NCBI RefSeq assembly: GCF_020283565.1
Contig: NC_060059.1
Span: forward strand, 28,407,838 to 28,471,837
DNA: 64,000 bases
DNA from: Trifolium pratense
Taxonomy: Eukaryota > Streptophyta > Magnoliopsida > Fabales > Fabaceae
Direction of reading: 5' to 3'
The notes beneath the pieces are model-generated. The model had not been told where the DNA came from, did no database searches, and saw nothing but the letters and a program-made list of their open reading frames with translations. Made by a program: the position numbers and the translations under genes. Each line of letters begins with the position of its first letter. Within the stretch, counting starts at the first letter, position 1. Of the stretch, positions 11,556 to 23,838 are shown in pieces.

Positions 11556-12675
11556 TGAAGGTGTGAAAACACAAGAAGGGGGGGTTGAATTGTGTTTTAG
11601 CTAAGTTAAAACTTTTTCAAGTTCTTAACTTAACTACGTTAGCAGCGGAAAAATAACACAATAAATAACAAGAGAGAGAGAAAGATCACACAAGCAATTT
11701 ATACTGGTTCCTCTCACAAAACGAGAGTAGTCCAGTCCCCTTGCACTTCCAAGGGATTTCACTATAATCACACAAGATTACACCTGCTCAAGCACACAAG
11801 CAAGAGACTTCTCAATACTGCTCAAGCACACAAGCTTAAGACTTCACACTTAAGCACACAAGCTTAAGTTTCACACTTAAGCACACAAGCTTAAGTTTCC
11901 TCAAGTAATAGAAAAGTATATAAAAATATACAAGTACTCTTAGATGAACCTAAAGAGAGCAAATACAAAAAGTACAGAGTATTTGGCTAAAGTGCAAAAA
12001 ACACTTGATGAGAGGTTCAGAGCTTGTATATCACAGAGTTCAGAGTTTGTTCAGCGCACGTTCAATAATTGATAATAGTTATTTTTATTGTAGCTGAATC
12101 TTCTAGTATATATACCACTAGAAAAGAGTCGTTGCAAAAAGAACCGTTGGAGCTGATAAACTTTTGTCTTCAAGCAGTCTGTCTTGATGCAGTTTGGTTG
12201 TATCCAAAACTAAGAAAGAGTTTCAGTTACTTTGACTACTGCAGAGTGGACTTTCCTTATTCAGCTAACAAAACTGAAAACCCACGTTCTCAAGTTAGGA
12301 CAGACAAAACAAAGGTAGCTGAACTGATCAGGCTTGAAAGGTCCTTTTCTTCATTGGTAGAAGAGTTGACTTGTAAAGAGAATCTTCACAGCTTTCAAAG
12401 AGATCTTCAGAGATTGATGAAGCTTGTAGACAGATAAGAAGTTCTGAAGTCTTCATCCTCTGAACGTTGTAACCTCTGAAGTCCAACATCTTCTGAGCGC
12501 TTGTGAACTTCTGAATTTCACATCCTCTGAACTTCACTCAGAGCTTATATGATGCTTATATCTGCGCACTTAAAATAAATTTTTAGTCCTTCCAATTTGT
12601 TAATTAATACTTTGTTATCATCAAAACCTTTATATATTTAGGGGCAAACATTTTTAAATCAATTTTGTTCCAACA
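11556..12675 (-). repeat. Element B 5' LTR (1120 bp)
   Basis: TG...CA bounded and similar to the B' LTRs (1083-1085 bp). The extra length is mostly additional copies of the CACACAAGCTTAAG unit near 11815-11895. A TATATATA box lies at 12107-12114 on the minus strand. The end near 12430-12550 is dense in CTTCTGAA/CTCTGAA words. Confidence 0.9.
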
Positions 12676-14985
12676 GAAAGTCCTAAGTTTGAAAACCTCC
12701 TTGAAGTGAATGATAAGGATCAAATGGAAGAAGAAAGGAAAGCTCCCGAACTGAAGCAACTCCCTTCACATCTAAAGTATGTGTTCTTAAGTGATGATGC
12801 TTCGTTTCCAGCCATCATTAGCAGCAAACTCACTCATTTGGAAGAGGAAAAACTGTTGAGGGTCTTGAAGTCCAACAAAGCCGCAATGGGGTGGACTATC
12901 TCCGATCTAAAAGGAATAAGTCCCACTTTTTGCATGCATAAAATCAAGTTGGAAGCTGAGTTTAAACCAGTTGTGCAACCTCAACGAAGACTCAATCCTA
13001 CCATGAAGGAAGTTGTGAAGAAAGAGGTGCTGAAACTCTTGGAGGCCGGCATGATATACCCTATTTCCGATAGTGCTTGGGTATCTCCGGTCCATGTGGT
13101 GCCGAAAAAGGGGGGGATGACTGTGGTGAAAAACGATAAGAATGAGTTTATTCCATCTCGGACTGTTACGGGATGGCGTATGTGCATTGACTATCGCCGA
13201 CTCAACACCGCTACTAGGAAGGATCACTTTCCCTTGCCATTCATGGATCAGATGTTGGAACGGTTAGCGGGGCAGGAGTTTTACTGTTTCCTTGATGGTT
13301 ACTCAGGTTACAATCAGATTACTTGTCCCTTTGGGGTGTTCGCATATCGAAGAATGCCATTTGGATTATGTAATGCCCCAGCAACGTTTCAAAGATGTAT
13401 GCTTGCCATCTTCTCCGATATGATGGAGGACACAATGGAGGTATTTATGGATGACTTTTCGGTTTTCGATCACTCAGCTTTGAAGTATTTGTTGACAAAG
13501 GGCGATTCCAAGCCGCGATTGTTGCGATGGATGTTGCTTTTACAGGAGTTTGATTTGGAAATTCGCGACAAGAAGGGGGTAGAGAATGTGGTGGCTGACC
13601 ACCTCTCAAGGCTAAGCAATTCGGATGTTACTAATAAAGAGGAAGCTATTAAGTGTGAATTCCCGGATGAAAAATTGCTTGCAGTATCTGAGTTTCCATG
13701 GTTCGGTGACATTGCCAACCTCAAAGCTAGTGGATTCATCCCGGAAGAAATGACGGCACAACAAAAGAAGAAGCTCTTCGCGGATTCGCGACATTATTTC
13801 TGGGATGATCCATTTTTGTTCAAGATGAGCAATGATGGCATGATTCGTCGATGTGTGGCCGATAGTGAGATCCTAGGTATTATGTGGCATTGCCATAACT
13901 CACCATGTGGAGGGCATCATAGTGGCCCTAGAACAGCCGCGAAGGTTTTACAATGTGGATTCTTTTGGCCAACGATCTTTCAAGATTGTATGGAGTTTGT
14001 AAAAGCTTGTGATGCATGTCAAAGATCGGGGAGTGTTTCTAAAAGAGATGAGATGCCTCAGCATGGCCTAACTGAAGTCGAACCATTTGATGTATGGGGG
14101 ATCGATTTCATGGGACCATTTCCTTCGTCCCAATCTAATGTGCACATCTTGGTTTGTGTGGATTATGTTACAAAGTGGGTCGAAGCTACAGCCTGCCAAG
14201 CCAATGATTCAGCCACTGTGGTGCGGTTTCTCAAAAAGAACATATTTACAAGATTCGGGGTGCCGAGGATCTTAATCAGCGATGGGGGAAAGCACTTCAT
14301 TAATCAGCATCTTGAAAATTTGTTGCGGAAGTATAATGTTAAGCACAAGGTTGCTACTCCTTATCATCCTCAAACTTCGGGACAAGTTGAAGTGTCCAAT
14401 CGCCAGTTGAAACAGATTCTTGAGAAGACGGTTTCTTCATCAAGGAAGGATTGGTCAGTCAAACTCGATGATGCGTTATGGGCATACCGTACTGCATTTA
14501 AAACCCACCTCGGTTTTTCCCCGTATCAGTTGGTTTATGGGAAAGCATGTCATTTACCAGTGGAGCTTGAGCATAAAGCATACTGGGCTGTTAAGCAACT
14601 GAACATGGATGCCACACTCGCCGGTAGAGCTCGGTTGTTGAAGCTCAATGAGTTAGAGGAATGGCGCGAAAGGGCATATGAGAATGCGGTACTGTACAAG
14701 GCAAGGACTAAACGCTATCATGATGCGAAATTAGTTCCAAAAGAGTTTCACGAAGGACAGTTGGTGTTACTGTTTAACTCTCGATTCAAGTTATTCCCCG
14801 GTAAACTCAAGTCCAAGTGGTCTGGTCCTTTTGTAGTTAAGGAAGTGTTTCCACATGGGGCTGTGGAAATCTTCAAATCAGAGGAGGAGAATCAGAGTTT
14901 TAAGGTGAATGGGCAAAGGTTGAAAGTTTATCGTGGTGGAGAGCTCGTTCGGCACAATGTGGCTCTTTTCTTCCAAGACCCTTAG
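12676..14985 (+). pseudogene. Element D' partial Pol (Athila-like), RT/RNase H partly removed
   Basis: Open from the B junction to the TAG ending LFFQDP. Visible: RT start ([20 protein letters not shown]), FMDDFSVF, then directly DHSALKYLL of RNase H, the His/Cys zinc region ([10 protein letters not shown]...CDACQ), and integrase D (GIDFMGPFP), D (SDGGKHF) and E (GQVEVSNR). Missing against D: 33 bp before CPFGVF (about 13322) and the RT thumb plus first half of RNase H at 13468/13469. The frame stays open, but the RT/RNase H cannot be functional. Confidence 0.88.
13468..13469 (+). other. Splice scar in element D' pol
   Basis: TTTTCG joins directly to ATCACTC. In D the same exon end is followed by GTAAGT, and the same restart is preceded by TTGTTTTTACAG, 621 bp apart (46898-47518). 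Confidence 0.85.
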
Positions 14986-17273
14986 GGGCATGGAACGTCA
15001 AGCATCGGGACGTTAAACAAGCGCTGGTTGGGAGGCAACCCAACGGTTTCTAATGATTAGTTGTTTTGTTTTGCAATATGTAGGTAGGTGCGCAGCATTC
15101 AGCAGCAAACAGAGCAAAAACAGAGGACTGTTGAAGTGTACTACGCTGGGGGCGTAGTGCAATCACGCGCGGCGTGAAGGCTTCCTACGCGCGGCGTGAT
15201 GATGGAAATGGATAAGTTAGCTCTCTGACTAGTGATCACGCGCGGCATGGTATCTTTCACGCGCTGCGTGAACAAGGCAGAGAGGAAAGTGGTTTTGCTA
15301 AAGTGGTCACGCGCGGCGTAAGTAAGACTACGCGCGGCGTCGTCAAGTCAACCTGATCGTTTGAATTTGGTCAACATGACCGTTGGAGTTTGGGCCAAAG
15401 AGAAATTTGAAATAGATCACGCGCGGCGTGGAGTAAGTCACGCGCAGCGTCATCAGGTGACTCTGTTCTGATTATTTAAACTCTCAATTTCTAGCTAAAG
15501 ACGCACCATTCATCAAGGTTCAGATTCATCTGCGTGGTTTTAGGCTTCAGATCTATCAATTTCACTAAGTTCTTAAGTGCTATGTGAAGCCTAAAATCAG
15601 TGCAAGTGAATTCAGTAAACCTTCATTTCATTAATTCAAGCTATGAGGGTTTTCGCAGGTATTAAGGTATACAGTCTGGTGTTTGGTTTTAGGCCTCAGA
15701 TCCATCCATCTATCTCAGTATCTCAAAAAGGATGTGAGTCCTAAAATCAATGCACGTGACTACTATTAACCTTCCTTTTCTTCAATCATAGATTATGCAC
15801 TTTTGTTGGTAAGAAGTTTCAAAAACGGTGAAGTAAGGGCTTCTCTGCTCTCTAATCTCTGCTGCTGCTGCTGCTACACTACTACTCTATCTTTACTTTT
15901 TACTTTCGTCTATTTTACTTTCGTTGGTTTGTAATAATATTTGATGTTGCTTGGATTTGGCTGGATTGTATTATTTTAACCTTTGAATTTGAATTTTGTC
16001 TTGTTTTATTGTGGAATGACGTTTACTTTTAGAGTTTGTTTCAATACTTTGGCATGTTCCTTCTAGTTACTTGAGTATCAATTGCATGATTTTCTCCGTG
16101 TGTAATTTGTGAAATCTGCAGTGCAATAGCTTGTTGCACTCATGTGATCAAGAGGCAAAGGAAGGGAACGCACACTTTTTGACCGGTTCTTTGATTCGAC
16201 CCAACCGAGAGGTATTGAGCCAAACACTCTTTTTTTTCTTCTATGTGTGATATCCACTCATGTATTGTCTCTCGATTTTGCTTGTCGTCTTTTTATTTGA
16301 TTGGTACTTTTGTAGCACACACGAGGCATGTTCCTTGGTACCTTTGAGCCTTTCTATCCACCCTTACATATAACTATCCTTTGCTTAACCATTTTGAGCT
16401 GAAAAAGAAAATGTTATTTCGCACAACTTTAAGAAATTTTTGATGTAGAAAAAAGGAATGACTTTCTTGGAGGTTAGGCACCTAATTAGTGGTTGATGCG
16501 CATTGTTCACCACTAAGTTTGTGGTTGCTCTTTGGAATTAGCAACAAATAAAGTTTAGGGTGAGGGTACTAGAGAACTTATAAAAGTTTTGATTGAAAAA
16601 TTTCAAAAATTGCAAGGCAAAGAAGATAAGAAAATAAGTAGTAAGAAAAAAAAGAAAATAAAAGAAAAAAAAAAAAAACAAACAAGATGAATGAATGTGA
16701 AACAAAAAAATATGGAAAAGAAGTGATAGCCTTGAATTCAAAAGAATTGCAAAACTTTCTTTGATGATTTGAAAAAGTTCTCTAGTCCACTATTTTTCAA
16801 AAGGGGTTTGGTTTATGAAAATGTTCTTTGACTAATAGGGGGATCTAACTCCAAGTTTTTCTACTACTTATCCCAAAATGTCACCATCCACCCTAGCCAA
16901 GCCACGTTATAACCCTAAAAGACCTCTAAAGTGTGTGCACAAAGTGAACCGAATGAATTCTTAGACTACTTGCAAAATTATTGTTGACTTGCATTGATGT
17001 GTTGATTTGAGTGAAGAACCAAAAACTGGAGAGTGCATGTGAGTAGTGTGATGAAATCATAGAGCCTTGGTCGAAAAGTGTGAACTACTTGAAAATGTCT
17101 TGCGGGAACGATTGTGCAATTGAGCATTGTTTGCAGGTGGATCATTGATCATCAGGTGATTCTCACGTATGTATGATTCGAGTGAATTTAAGGAAAATGC
17201 CAAGGTCTTGACACAAAAGCTTGAGGTAAAAGTTGTTTCCTTGAGGACAAGGAAAGGTTTAAGTTTGGGGTTG
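14986..17273 (+). other. Element D' 3' non-coding region
   Basis: About 2.3 kb between the pol stop and the PPT, matching 43169-45380 of D in opposite orientation. It contains the CG-rich hairpin array and AT-rich filler with a poly-A stretch near 16650-16680. No env ORF is recognisable, although many Athila elements carry one here. The PPT AGTTTGGGGTTG ends at 17273. Confidence 0.75.
15141..15452 (+). repeat. CG-rich hairpin word array in D' 3' region
   Basis: About ten dispersed copies of TCACGCGCGGCGTGA-like words (arms TCACGC/GCGTGA, three-base loop), separated by unrelated 10-30 bp spacers. The array starts with the variant CTACGCTGGGGGCGTAG. Confidence 0.85.
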
Positions 17274-18506
17274 TGATGACGGATCGTCACACTCTCTAAT
17301 CCATGCCTATTTTAGCAACATTAGATGCATTTTAGTAGGTTTTTAGCAATAAATATAAGAGAAATCTAATCATAAGCTTGATTACTTGTTTTGCAAGAAA
17401 ACAGGAAAAATTGCAGGAAATGGATGATTTTCACTACGCTGGGGGCGTAGCCCATCACGCGCCGCGTGATGGAGATCACAGGGAGCCTTGATTTTCACTC
17501 TGACCACGCGCGGCGTGATATCTGACCACGCGCGGCGTGAAGCCTTGTTCAAAAAGAAGATTGCTCTCTGACTTGATCACGCGCCGCGTGATACCGTTAT
17601 CACGCGCGGCGTAGTTGATGGATCTGCAACCACGCGCGGCGTGATAGATCTGGCGCGCGGCGTGGTTGCGTTCAGTATATATGGTTTCTGCATAATTCTG
17701 TTAGATGGTTGGAAAATTCTGCAATTTTGATCTACATTCTGGGTTTGGAAACTTCAAGATTGGGATTGAAGACTCCAGAGGATAGCTCCAAGCACATCGA
17801 TAGCATGGATTCACAAGCCATGACGTTGAAGCTAGGACGCGAACGAAGGGAGATGAGGAGCTAAGCTTCTTTGGAGGTAGGATCTAGGATAGCTTAGGAT
17901 GTAGATGAATCTCATGTAATCTGCTTAATTGTAAGGATTTACTCTGTAACAGTGTTTACTTAATGCAATTCGTCTCTTAATGCTTTATGATCCTTCATTA
18001 GTGTTGTAATGATTTCGAGTTAAGTCACGTGCGAGAGTATTGATTTAATTTCTGAACTGAATTGCATTGAGAACTCGAGTGTTTCCGGTCGAGAGATTGA
18101 GAGATAGAGTGTAGCGAACGATTGACGCGCTTTAAATTCATTCGTTGTAGGTAGCTTCCGCCCGAGAGATCGGGGGAGTATCGACAACGAATAGAGTGGA
18201 TTTTGACAAGAGATTGCGATTCACTAATTTGTCGATCTAGTTGTGAACACTTGAGTAGATTCCTATGATATAGTAGATTGCATGTGGTTTAGCTATAGAC
18301 TAGGCGATTCCGATGATTCTACCTCGCTTTTCCATTATATCAAAGCACGTTTTCTAACAATTCATCACTCAACATACCCCCAATCTATGTGTATTTCTTG
18401 CATAATGTTTATGAACACTATTAGACTAGTTTAATCACACAATCCCTGTGGATCGATATTTTTATTACTACGTGGTAATTCGTTCACTTGCGAAAATTAT
18501 CCATCA
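17274..18506 (+). repeat. Element D' 3' LTR (1233 bp)
   Basis: Runs TGATGACGG...CCATCA, directly after the PPT. Homologous in inverse orientation to the 1304-bp LTRs of D. Contains a second hairpin array (17434-17665) and a TATATAT box near 17681. Confidence 0.88.
17434..17665 (+). repeat. CG-rich hairpin word array in D' LTR
   Basis: Eight or so copies of the CACGCGCGGCGTG word, again opening with CTACGCTGGGGGCGTAG as in the 3' non-coding array. Confidence 0.85.
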
Positions 18507-19963
18507 CCTGTTTTGGATCTACTAGGAGTAGGCAATGTTTCTAGGATTTCATCTAGATCACTTCCTTTGAATAGCCTAAGAACATGCTTCTTTAAATTCT
18601 CAAGATGAGAGTTTAATTCAGTTACCTCTTCATTCAGATGGGCTATCTCAGTCAGTTGTTTGATCTTGTCTGCTTCTAAGTTGATGATAGTAACCTTCTG
18701 TTCTTCAATGATCTTTAAACTTTCTTCCCATTTAGCACTAAATTCAGAGATTCTTGACATATTGGCAGTTCTCTCAGTTTGCAACTTAGTAATTGTTTCT
18801 TTTTGTTCTTCAGAGACTCTGCAGACTTCTTCACTCTTCAGACACAGTTTTTTATATGATTCAGCAAGTTCATCAAAGGTCAGTTCTTCCTCACTTGATT
18901 CAGTGTCAGATGTACATACACTTGTCAATGCATGTATAGCCTTTGCAGTATCAGCTTCTCCTTCAGAATCTTCATCTGACCAAGTTACAGTTAACCCCTT
19001 CTTCTGTTTCTTCAGGAAGGTTCCACATTCACTTCTAATGTGACCATACCCTTCATATTCATGGCATTGAACACCTTTATTTGGAGCTGATTTCTCATCT
19101 GTTGCAGGTTTTCTGTAATTCCTGTAAGTGTTGCGACCAATGTCAGCTGCACCTGTCTTAGAGCGTTTGTCCATTCTCTTTAGTACCTTATTAAATTGTT
19201 TTCCCAAAAGAACCATTGCATCAGAGATGTTGTTTTCAGACTCTGTGTCACTCTGTTGATCTTCTTCCTCAGCATTTGACACAAAAGCAATGCTTTTGTT
19301 CTTCTTATCCATCTTTTCATTTGTAGCTACCTCATAGGTTTGTAATGAACCAACCAGTTCATCCAGCTTTATATCTGTGATATCCTTTGCTTCTTCTATA
19401 GCTGTGACTTTCATGTCAAACTTCTTAGGTAAAGACCTAAGCATTTTCCTTACCAGCTTTTCTTCAGGTATCTTTTCACCCAAGGCATCAAATTGATTAT
19501 CATAATCAAGTATGGTCATGTGAAAATCCTGAATAGTTTCATCATCATTCATTTTTAGATTCTCAAACTTAGTGGTTAGGAGTTGTAGCTTTGACAGCTT
19601 AACTTTAGAGGTACCTTCATGAACAGTCTCAAGAATTGTCCAAGCTTCCTTAGCAGAGACACACTTTTTGATGAGTCTGAATATGTGCTTGTCAACCCCA
19701 TTATATAGTGCATATAATGCTTTTGAGTTTGCAAGAGCAAGCTCATCCTCTTCTTTGGACCATTCTTCAGCAGATTTCAACTCAAGAGTTGGTTTACCAT
19801 CTTTGTCCATCTTCACAGGTGGAGTCCACCCTCTCAGAACTGCCTTCCATGTTTTGCTATCAATTTGTTTTAGGAAGGCCATCATGCGGGACTTCCAATA
19901 GTCATAGTTTGAAGCACCAACCAGAAGAGGTGGTCTGGTAACGAACCCTCCTTCTTTGTCCAT
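18507..19963 (-). pseudogene. Element F partial Gag (family 1)
   Basis: About 485 codons from the MDKEGG methionine (19963), close to element A's Gag: UBN2-like region, zinc-knuckle region, then the coiled-coil-like stretch, ending where D' begins. The knuckle reads CHEYEGYGHIRSEC, so the second cysteine of the CCHC motif has become tyrosine; A has cysteine there. RNA packaging by this Gag would be impaired even without truncation. Confidence 0.88.
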
Positions 19964-20020
19964 CCTTGCCAGAAAAAAAGTTTCCCTGGAGCTCACCTTA
20001 AAATTCAGAACAGGGTGCCT

Positions 20021-20032
20021 GCTCTGATACCA
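20021..20032 (-). other. Element F primer-binding site
   Basis: TGGTATCAGAGC on the minus strand, a perfect initiator tRNA-Met type PBS, two bases from the LTR. Confidence 0.88.
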
Positions 20033-21874
20033 ATTGAAATTCCTGGCACACACTGGACAAGTGTTGATCAAGGTGTATCAACACTTGTCTGTTGTAGACA
20101 AATGTTACCGGTGCGCCAACACTTGTCTATAAACAGAGTACTTAACATAAAACAATAAAAGCAATAAAGTAAATAACACACAAGAGTTGTTAACCCAGTT
20201 CAGCCTAAAGCCTACTCTGGGGGATACCAATCCAGGAATGAAGTCCACTATCAGCAGTATTACTTCGAAGCTAAACTCACCCGTTTACAACTTCTAACTT
20301 AATCACTACCCAATGACACTTCTACCTAGGAACTCCTAGATATGAGACCCCGTCCCAATTCCCACCTTAACAACACAGACAGCGTTGTTATAAACTTCAA
20401 CGATTACAACAGGTGGAGACACACTCCTAAGAAACTAGGATTCACTCTTGCTTAAAAGCTTGCGAGAAAATCACACAACACACTAGAACAATCTCCGTAC
20501 TTCAAAGCTTAGGAGAAGTTCACACTTACAACTCAATAACACTCAGGTCCTAAGCTTGCATCAATGAGACACAAGAAAGGCTCACAATTAACACTCTAAA
20601 ATCCCTAAAAACACACGCTTTGTAAGACACGATTTTAGATGCTTGAAACCATATGCTTGCCTTCGTATTTATAGTAGTAGAACGACTTGGGCTTCAAGAC
20701 AAAATTAGGGCTTCTTGATTTGCGGCAGCAGTGATATATTTCTGAAAATAATAGTTCTATTTTTGAAACACAAAAATATATTTTCCAAAAATATAATTCT
20801 TTTAGAAAATATAACTAGGGTTTAGCTGCCTCCTGAAACACATTAAACACGTGCGCCTTCCTCTGTAAGAAACCTTGAAACAATTCTTCAAACAGATCTT
20901 CAAAATATTGAGTAGAAATTAAAAACCCTCTAGCTGGCGCGTGTAACACCCAAACCCGTTATTTAATTAACTCTGCCTTTATAAAAATCTTTTTCGAAAA
21001 TACGCAGCGGAGAAATTGAAAATCTGATTTATAAAGCGCTGGTTTGAATATCACAAACTTCATTCAAAGATAATACTAATACATTTGTCTAGTAAAATAT
21101 TCGAATGAACTGAAAACAAAACCTCGCATCGAACGATGCGTTATTAGTTATACAAAACGGATACTTTTCAAATGAAAGCTTAAGACCAACAGAGTATACT
21201 AAGAGGACTACATGCATATACATATAAAAACCCCTTTTTCCCGTGTCTCAATCAGAGCAGAGCTTCACCATTGCACTCGGACGAGGCTAACACATAACCT
21301 GTCAACCTGGACCCCCAAAGGTCCAGCAATTAACACAAAGCAGAGAGTTAGAAAACATAAACATAAATATAAGTGTGAGTAGTATACTACACACTTCACA
21401 CGCTATCATACATTTCTAACTCACGCACATACATCGTCAAATACGACTACCAATCAATCATTCATTTACGAACAATCCAATCATATAGTTTCACGTCTTC
21501 TCGGACACTACCAAAGTGTTCATTTTATAGTCATGACGGACTCTACACTTGTTCATTTTATAGTCATGACGGACTCTGCTCATATACCAAGACATGGCAA
21601 CAATCACAGTATTAAACAATTAGTAAATACCGAAGCTTAACACATACGGAAAACACATTACAATCCAATCAGATAATGTCACATAACAATTATCAAATAC
21701 ATGTGCATTTACCCTAATGCATCTAATGCCAATTATCCAATGTCAGGTCATCCCTAGACACGACTAATGCATGTGGTACCAATTACATTGTTCAGATTTC
21801 AGTCATGACGGACTGTTCAGATTATAGTCATGTACGGACTGTTCAGATTATAGTCATGCACGGACTCTACATAA

Positions 21875-22185
21875 GCAGTTTTACATCATGCAGGATAAGC
21901 GTCTCACCAATGGTGGACCAAACCAGTTTTACATCATGTTGGATGCTGCTATTCACCCCATTTAAGGTGAACCCAGTTTTACATCTTGTTGGATGCTGCT
22001 ATTCACCCCATTTAAGATGAACCCAGTTTTACATCTTGTTGGATGCGTCGGAACTTACCGAACCCTCATATCCCTCATGGATAAGTTAAACAGTTTTATA
22101 TCATGTAGGATATGGTTATCATCAACCATCTCTCCCATAAAGAGGAGTCACACAGTTTTATATCATGTTTGGATATGGGCTCCAG
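21875..22185 (-). repeat. Tandem ~50-bp unit in solo LTR G
   Basis: Six copies of a CAGTTTTAYATCWTGTTGGAT word; two adjacent copies extend to about 51 bp (with GCTGCTATTCACCCCATTTA). The same word appears twice in each Tekay LTR (for example near 26119 and 26188). Confidence 0.75.
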
Positions 22186-22711
22186 ATCTCGGATAACATA
22201 ATCCCATCTTCGGCCACTTTTCATAAACATAGTCCATTTTCTTCAATTATTGGAATTCACATGATTCCCATAACGCAATTATTCATGAATGCATGATTAC
22301 TTTTAAACACATCAAATACATGTCGCTATCTAGCTCGAAGCTATTCATTCACTGATGTGGAAACACAATTCCAACATCTAACACATTAGGATAACACAAT
22401 ATCCTATCACTCCAATCATAATTATTCACATGATAATTATCTGCATAACCATTTTTATACACATAAAGTTTCATTTACACTTATGTCATAAAACACACAT
22501 CATTTCCTTAACATTGCAAATTAATGCTAAAACATAAACATAGTCACTTGGACTACAAGTCATTGCATACGCGTGCGAATCATATAACGATTAACAATAA
22601 GCATTAACAACATCAACATGTATCAACAAACATGTAAGGATACCCTTAAACCATGTTACAAGTGCCTAATTGCACTTAAAACAATTATCAAAAAGTTGCT
22701 GTCACAGTGCT

Positions 22712-22902
22712 GTTCGCTAAGCGAATCCGTAGCGAACACGTAGCGAACCCGTAGCGAACACGTAGCGAACACGTAGCGAACACGTAGCGAACACGTTCGC
22801 TGTAGCGAACAGGTAGCGAACTACATCAGAGGGTTACAGGTACATGGCGAACACGTAGCGAACCCGTAGCGAACACGTTCGCTGTAGCGAACAGGTAGCG
22901 AA
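22712..22902 (-). repeat. GTAGCGAAC hairpin word array in solo LTR G
   Basis: About sixteen AGCGAA/TTCGCT words, mostly as GTAGCGAAC with ACACG-like spacers, including palindromes such as GTTCGCTGTAGCGAAC. Confidence 0.85.
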
Positions 22903-23838
22903 CCACACCAGAAAATATCTGTTCTTGAGTTTCTAAGGCGGTTTAACATGAAATCCACTCAAAAATTCATCTAGACATGTTATAAATTCATATAAACAGC
23001 CATTCCAAACATATATGGTATCAAGGAACATTAATCATCCCTTCCAAACATCCAAATACCTCGAATAATCAAAATCATGCCAATTTCTTGCAAAATAAGC
23101 AAAGTTGCATAACCATTCAAATCATTGATCAAACATCTACATATTCCCATTTTCAACTTCCCAAAGTTGTTTACCTCATCTACCATGAGTTCACTACACA
23201 TGTTAGGATCAAAAGAATCCATTTTCCATTAAGAAAATCACCCACAAAACCCACAAGAAAATAGAGTGTAAAGAGTTTGGGAATGGAGGAATCGACATCC
23301 TCCCCTCTTCCGAATCACTCACGAATATGTAATCTAACTCTCGTACCTTAGCTCGACGAATCCACAAGCTTGCTCTTCTCTTTCTCTCCCACGAGCTCCT
23401 CTCTTCCTCATGAGCTCCTTGCCCTAGCTAAGCTCTTGAACTTCTCATGGATTTGTAACTTATGAGACTATTCACCCAAACTTATGCTACTTATAGAGCT
23501 CCCATTGTTCTCATGGATCCAAGCCCACTTGGCTTAGGCCCAATGCCTTTCCCACGCCCAAAGGCCCAAACAACATAACTTCTCGCTCATAACTTACGTT
23601 CTCGCTAAATGATTATTCGCCGCTTAATAATTTAATTATAAATCACGCCCTCGCGTAATAAAATAATTAAATAACGAATACTAAATTTTGGGTCGTTACA
23701 GCGCGCACAGATACTCAGACAGGTGTTGTTCCAAAGTGTAACAACATTTGTCACAACACTTGGGGTCAGCACATATGTCTCAACACTTGGCTAAAATATG
23801 TTTTTGCAAAATGTAGCCAATCATACAAAAACCCAACA

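Larger units (their letters stand above)
9912..12675 (-). mobile_element. Element B: right part of an intron-less (spliced) Sirevirus-like copy
   Basis: Matches full-length relative B' (30058-52575) but lacks two internal segments that correspond to GT-AG introns. The part in the window holds gag, the protease motif and the linker before RT, then PBS and 5' LTR. The rest (RT, RNase H, 3' LTR) would lie left of the window, because element A interrupts B at 9912. B itself sits in element D', which resumes at 12676. Confidence 0.88.
12676..18506 (+). mobile_element. Element D': 3' part of an Athila-like Gypsy element, spliced copy
   Basis: The only plus-strand retrotransposon here. It resumes inside gag-pol where B ends (12675) and runs through pol, a long 3' non-coding region, PPT and 3' LTR into element F at 18507. 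Homologous to D (41865-52268), but lacks 33 bp and a 621-bp GT-AG segment of pol. Its 5' part lies left of the window. The right TSD would be CCTGT (18507-18511); its partner cannot be checked. Confidence 0.88.
20942..23700 (-). repeat. Solo LTR G (Tekay-related, 2759 bp)
   Basis: Begins TGTAACACCC and ends GGGTCGTTACA on the plus strand, like the Tekay LTRs of C/E, but with a different interior. Flanked by the 5-bp TSD GCGCG (20937-20941 and 23701-23705). No internal region, PBS or PPT is present, so this is a product of LTR-LTR recombination. It carries the GTAGCGAAC array and the repeated ACAGTTTTAYATCWTG unit. Confidence 0.9.
18507..23838 (-). mobile_element. Element F: 5' part of a family-1 Sirevirus-like copy
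   Basis: Contains gag N-terminal half, PBS and 5' LTR of the same family as element A. Cut at 18506/18507 by element D'; its LTR is interrupted by solo LTR G. On the right it ends at CCCAACA (23838) against resistance-gene sequence. The remaining part of F is left of the window. Confidence 0.9.
20035..23838 (-). repeat. Element F 5' LTR, split by solo LTR G
   Basis: 20035-20941 plus 23706-23838, about 1040 bp when G and one TSD copy are removed, against 1041 bp in A. Alignable to A's LTR throughout but with many more substitutions, so F is clearly older than A. Confidence 0.9.

Noticed and set aside
13322..13323. 33-bp loss in D' before CPFGVF as a further spliced intron
   Set aside because: The missing piece has no GT...AG ends in any placement and is too short for a plant intron; an ordinary small deletion is likelier.
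22712..22902. GTAGCGAAC array as a centromeric or telomeric satellite
   Set aside because: It is confined to a defined part of Tekay-type LTRs and is less than 200 bp long.
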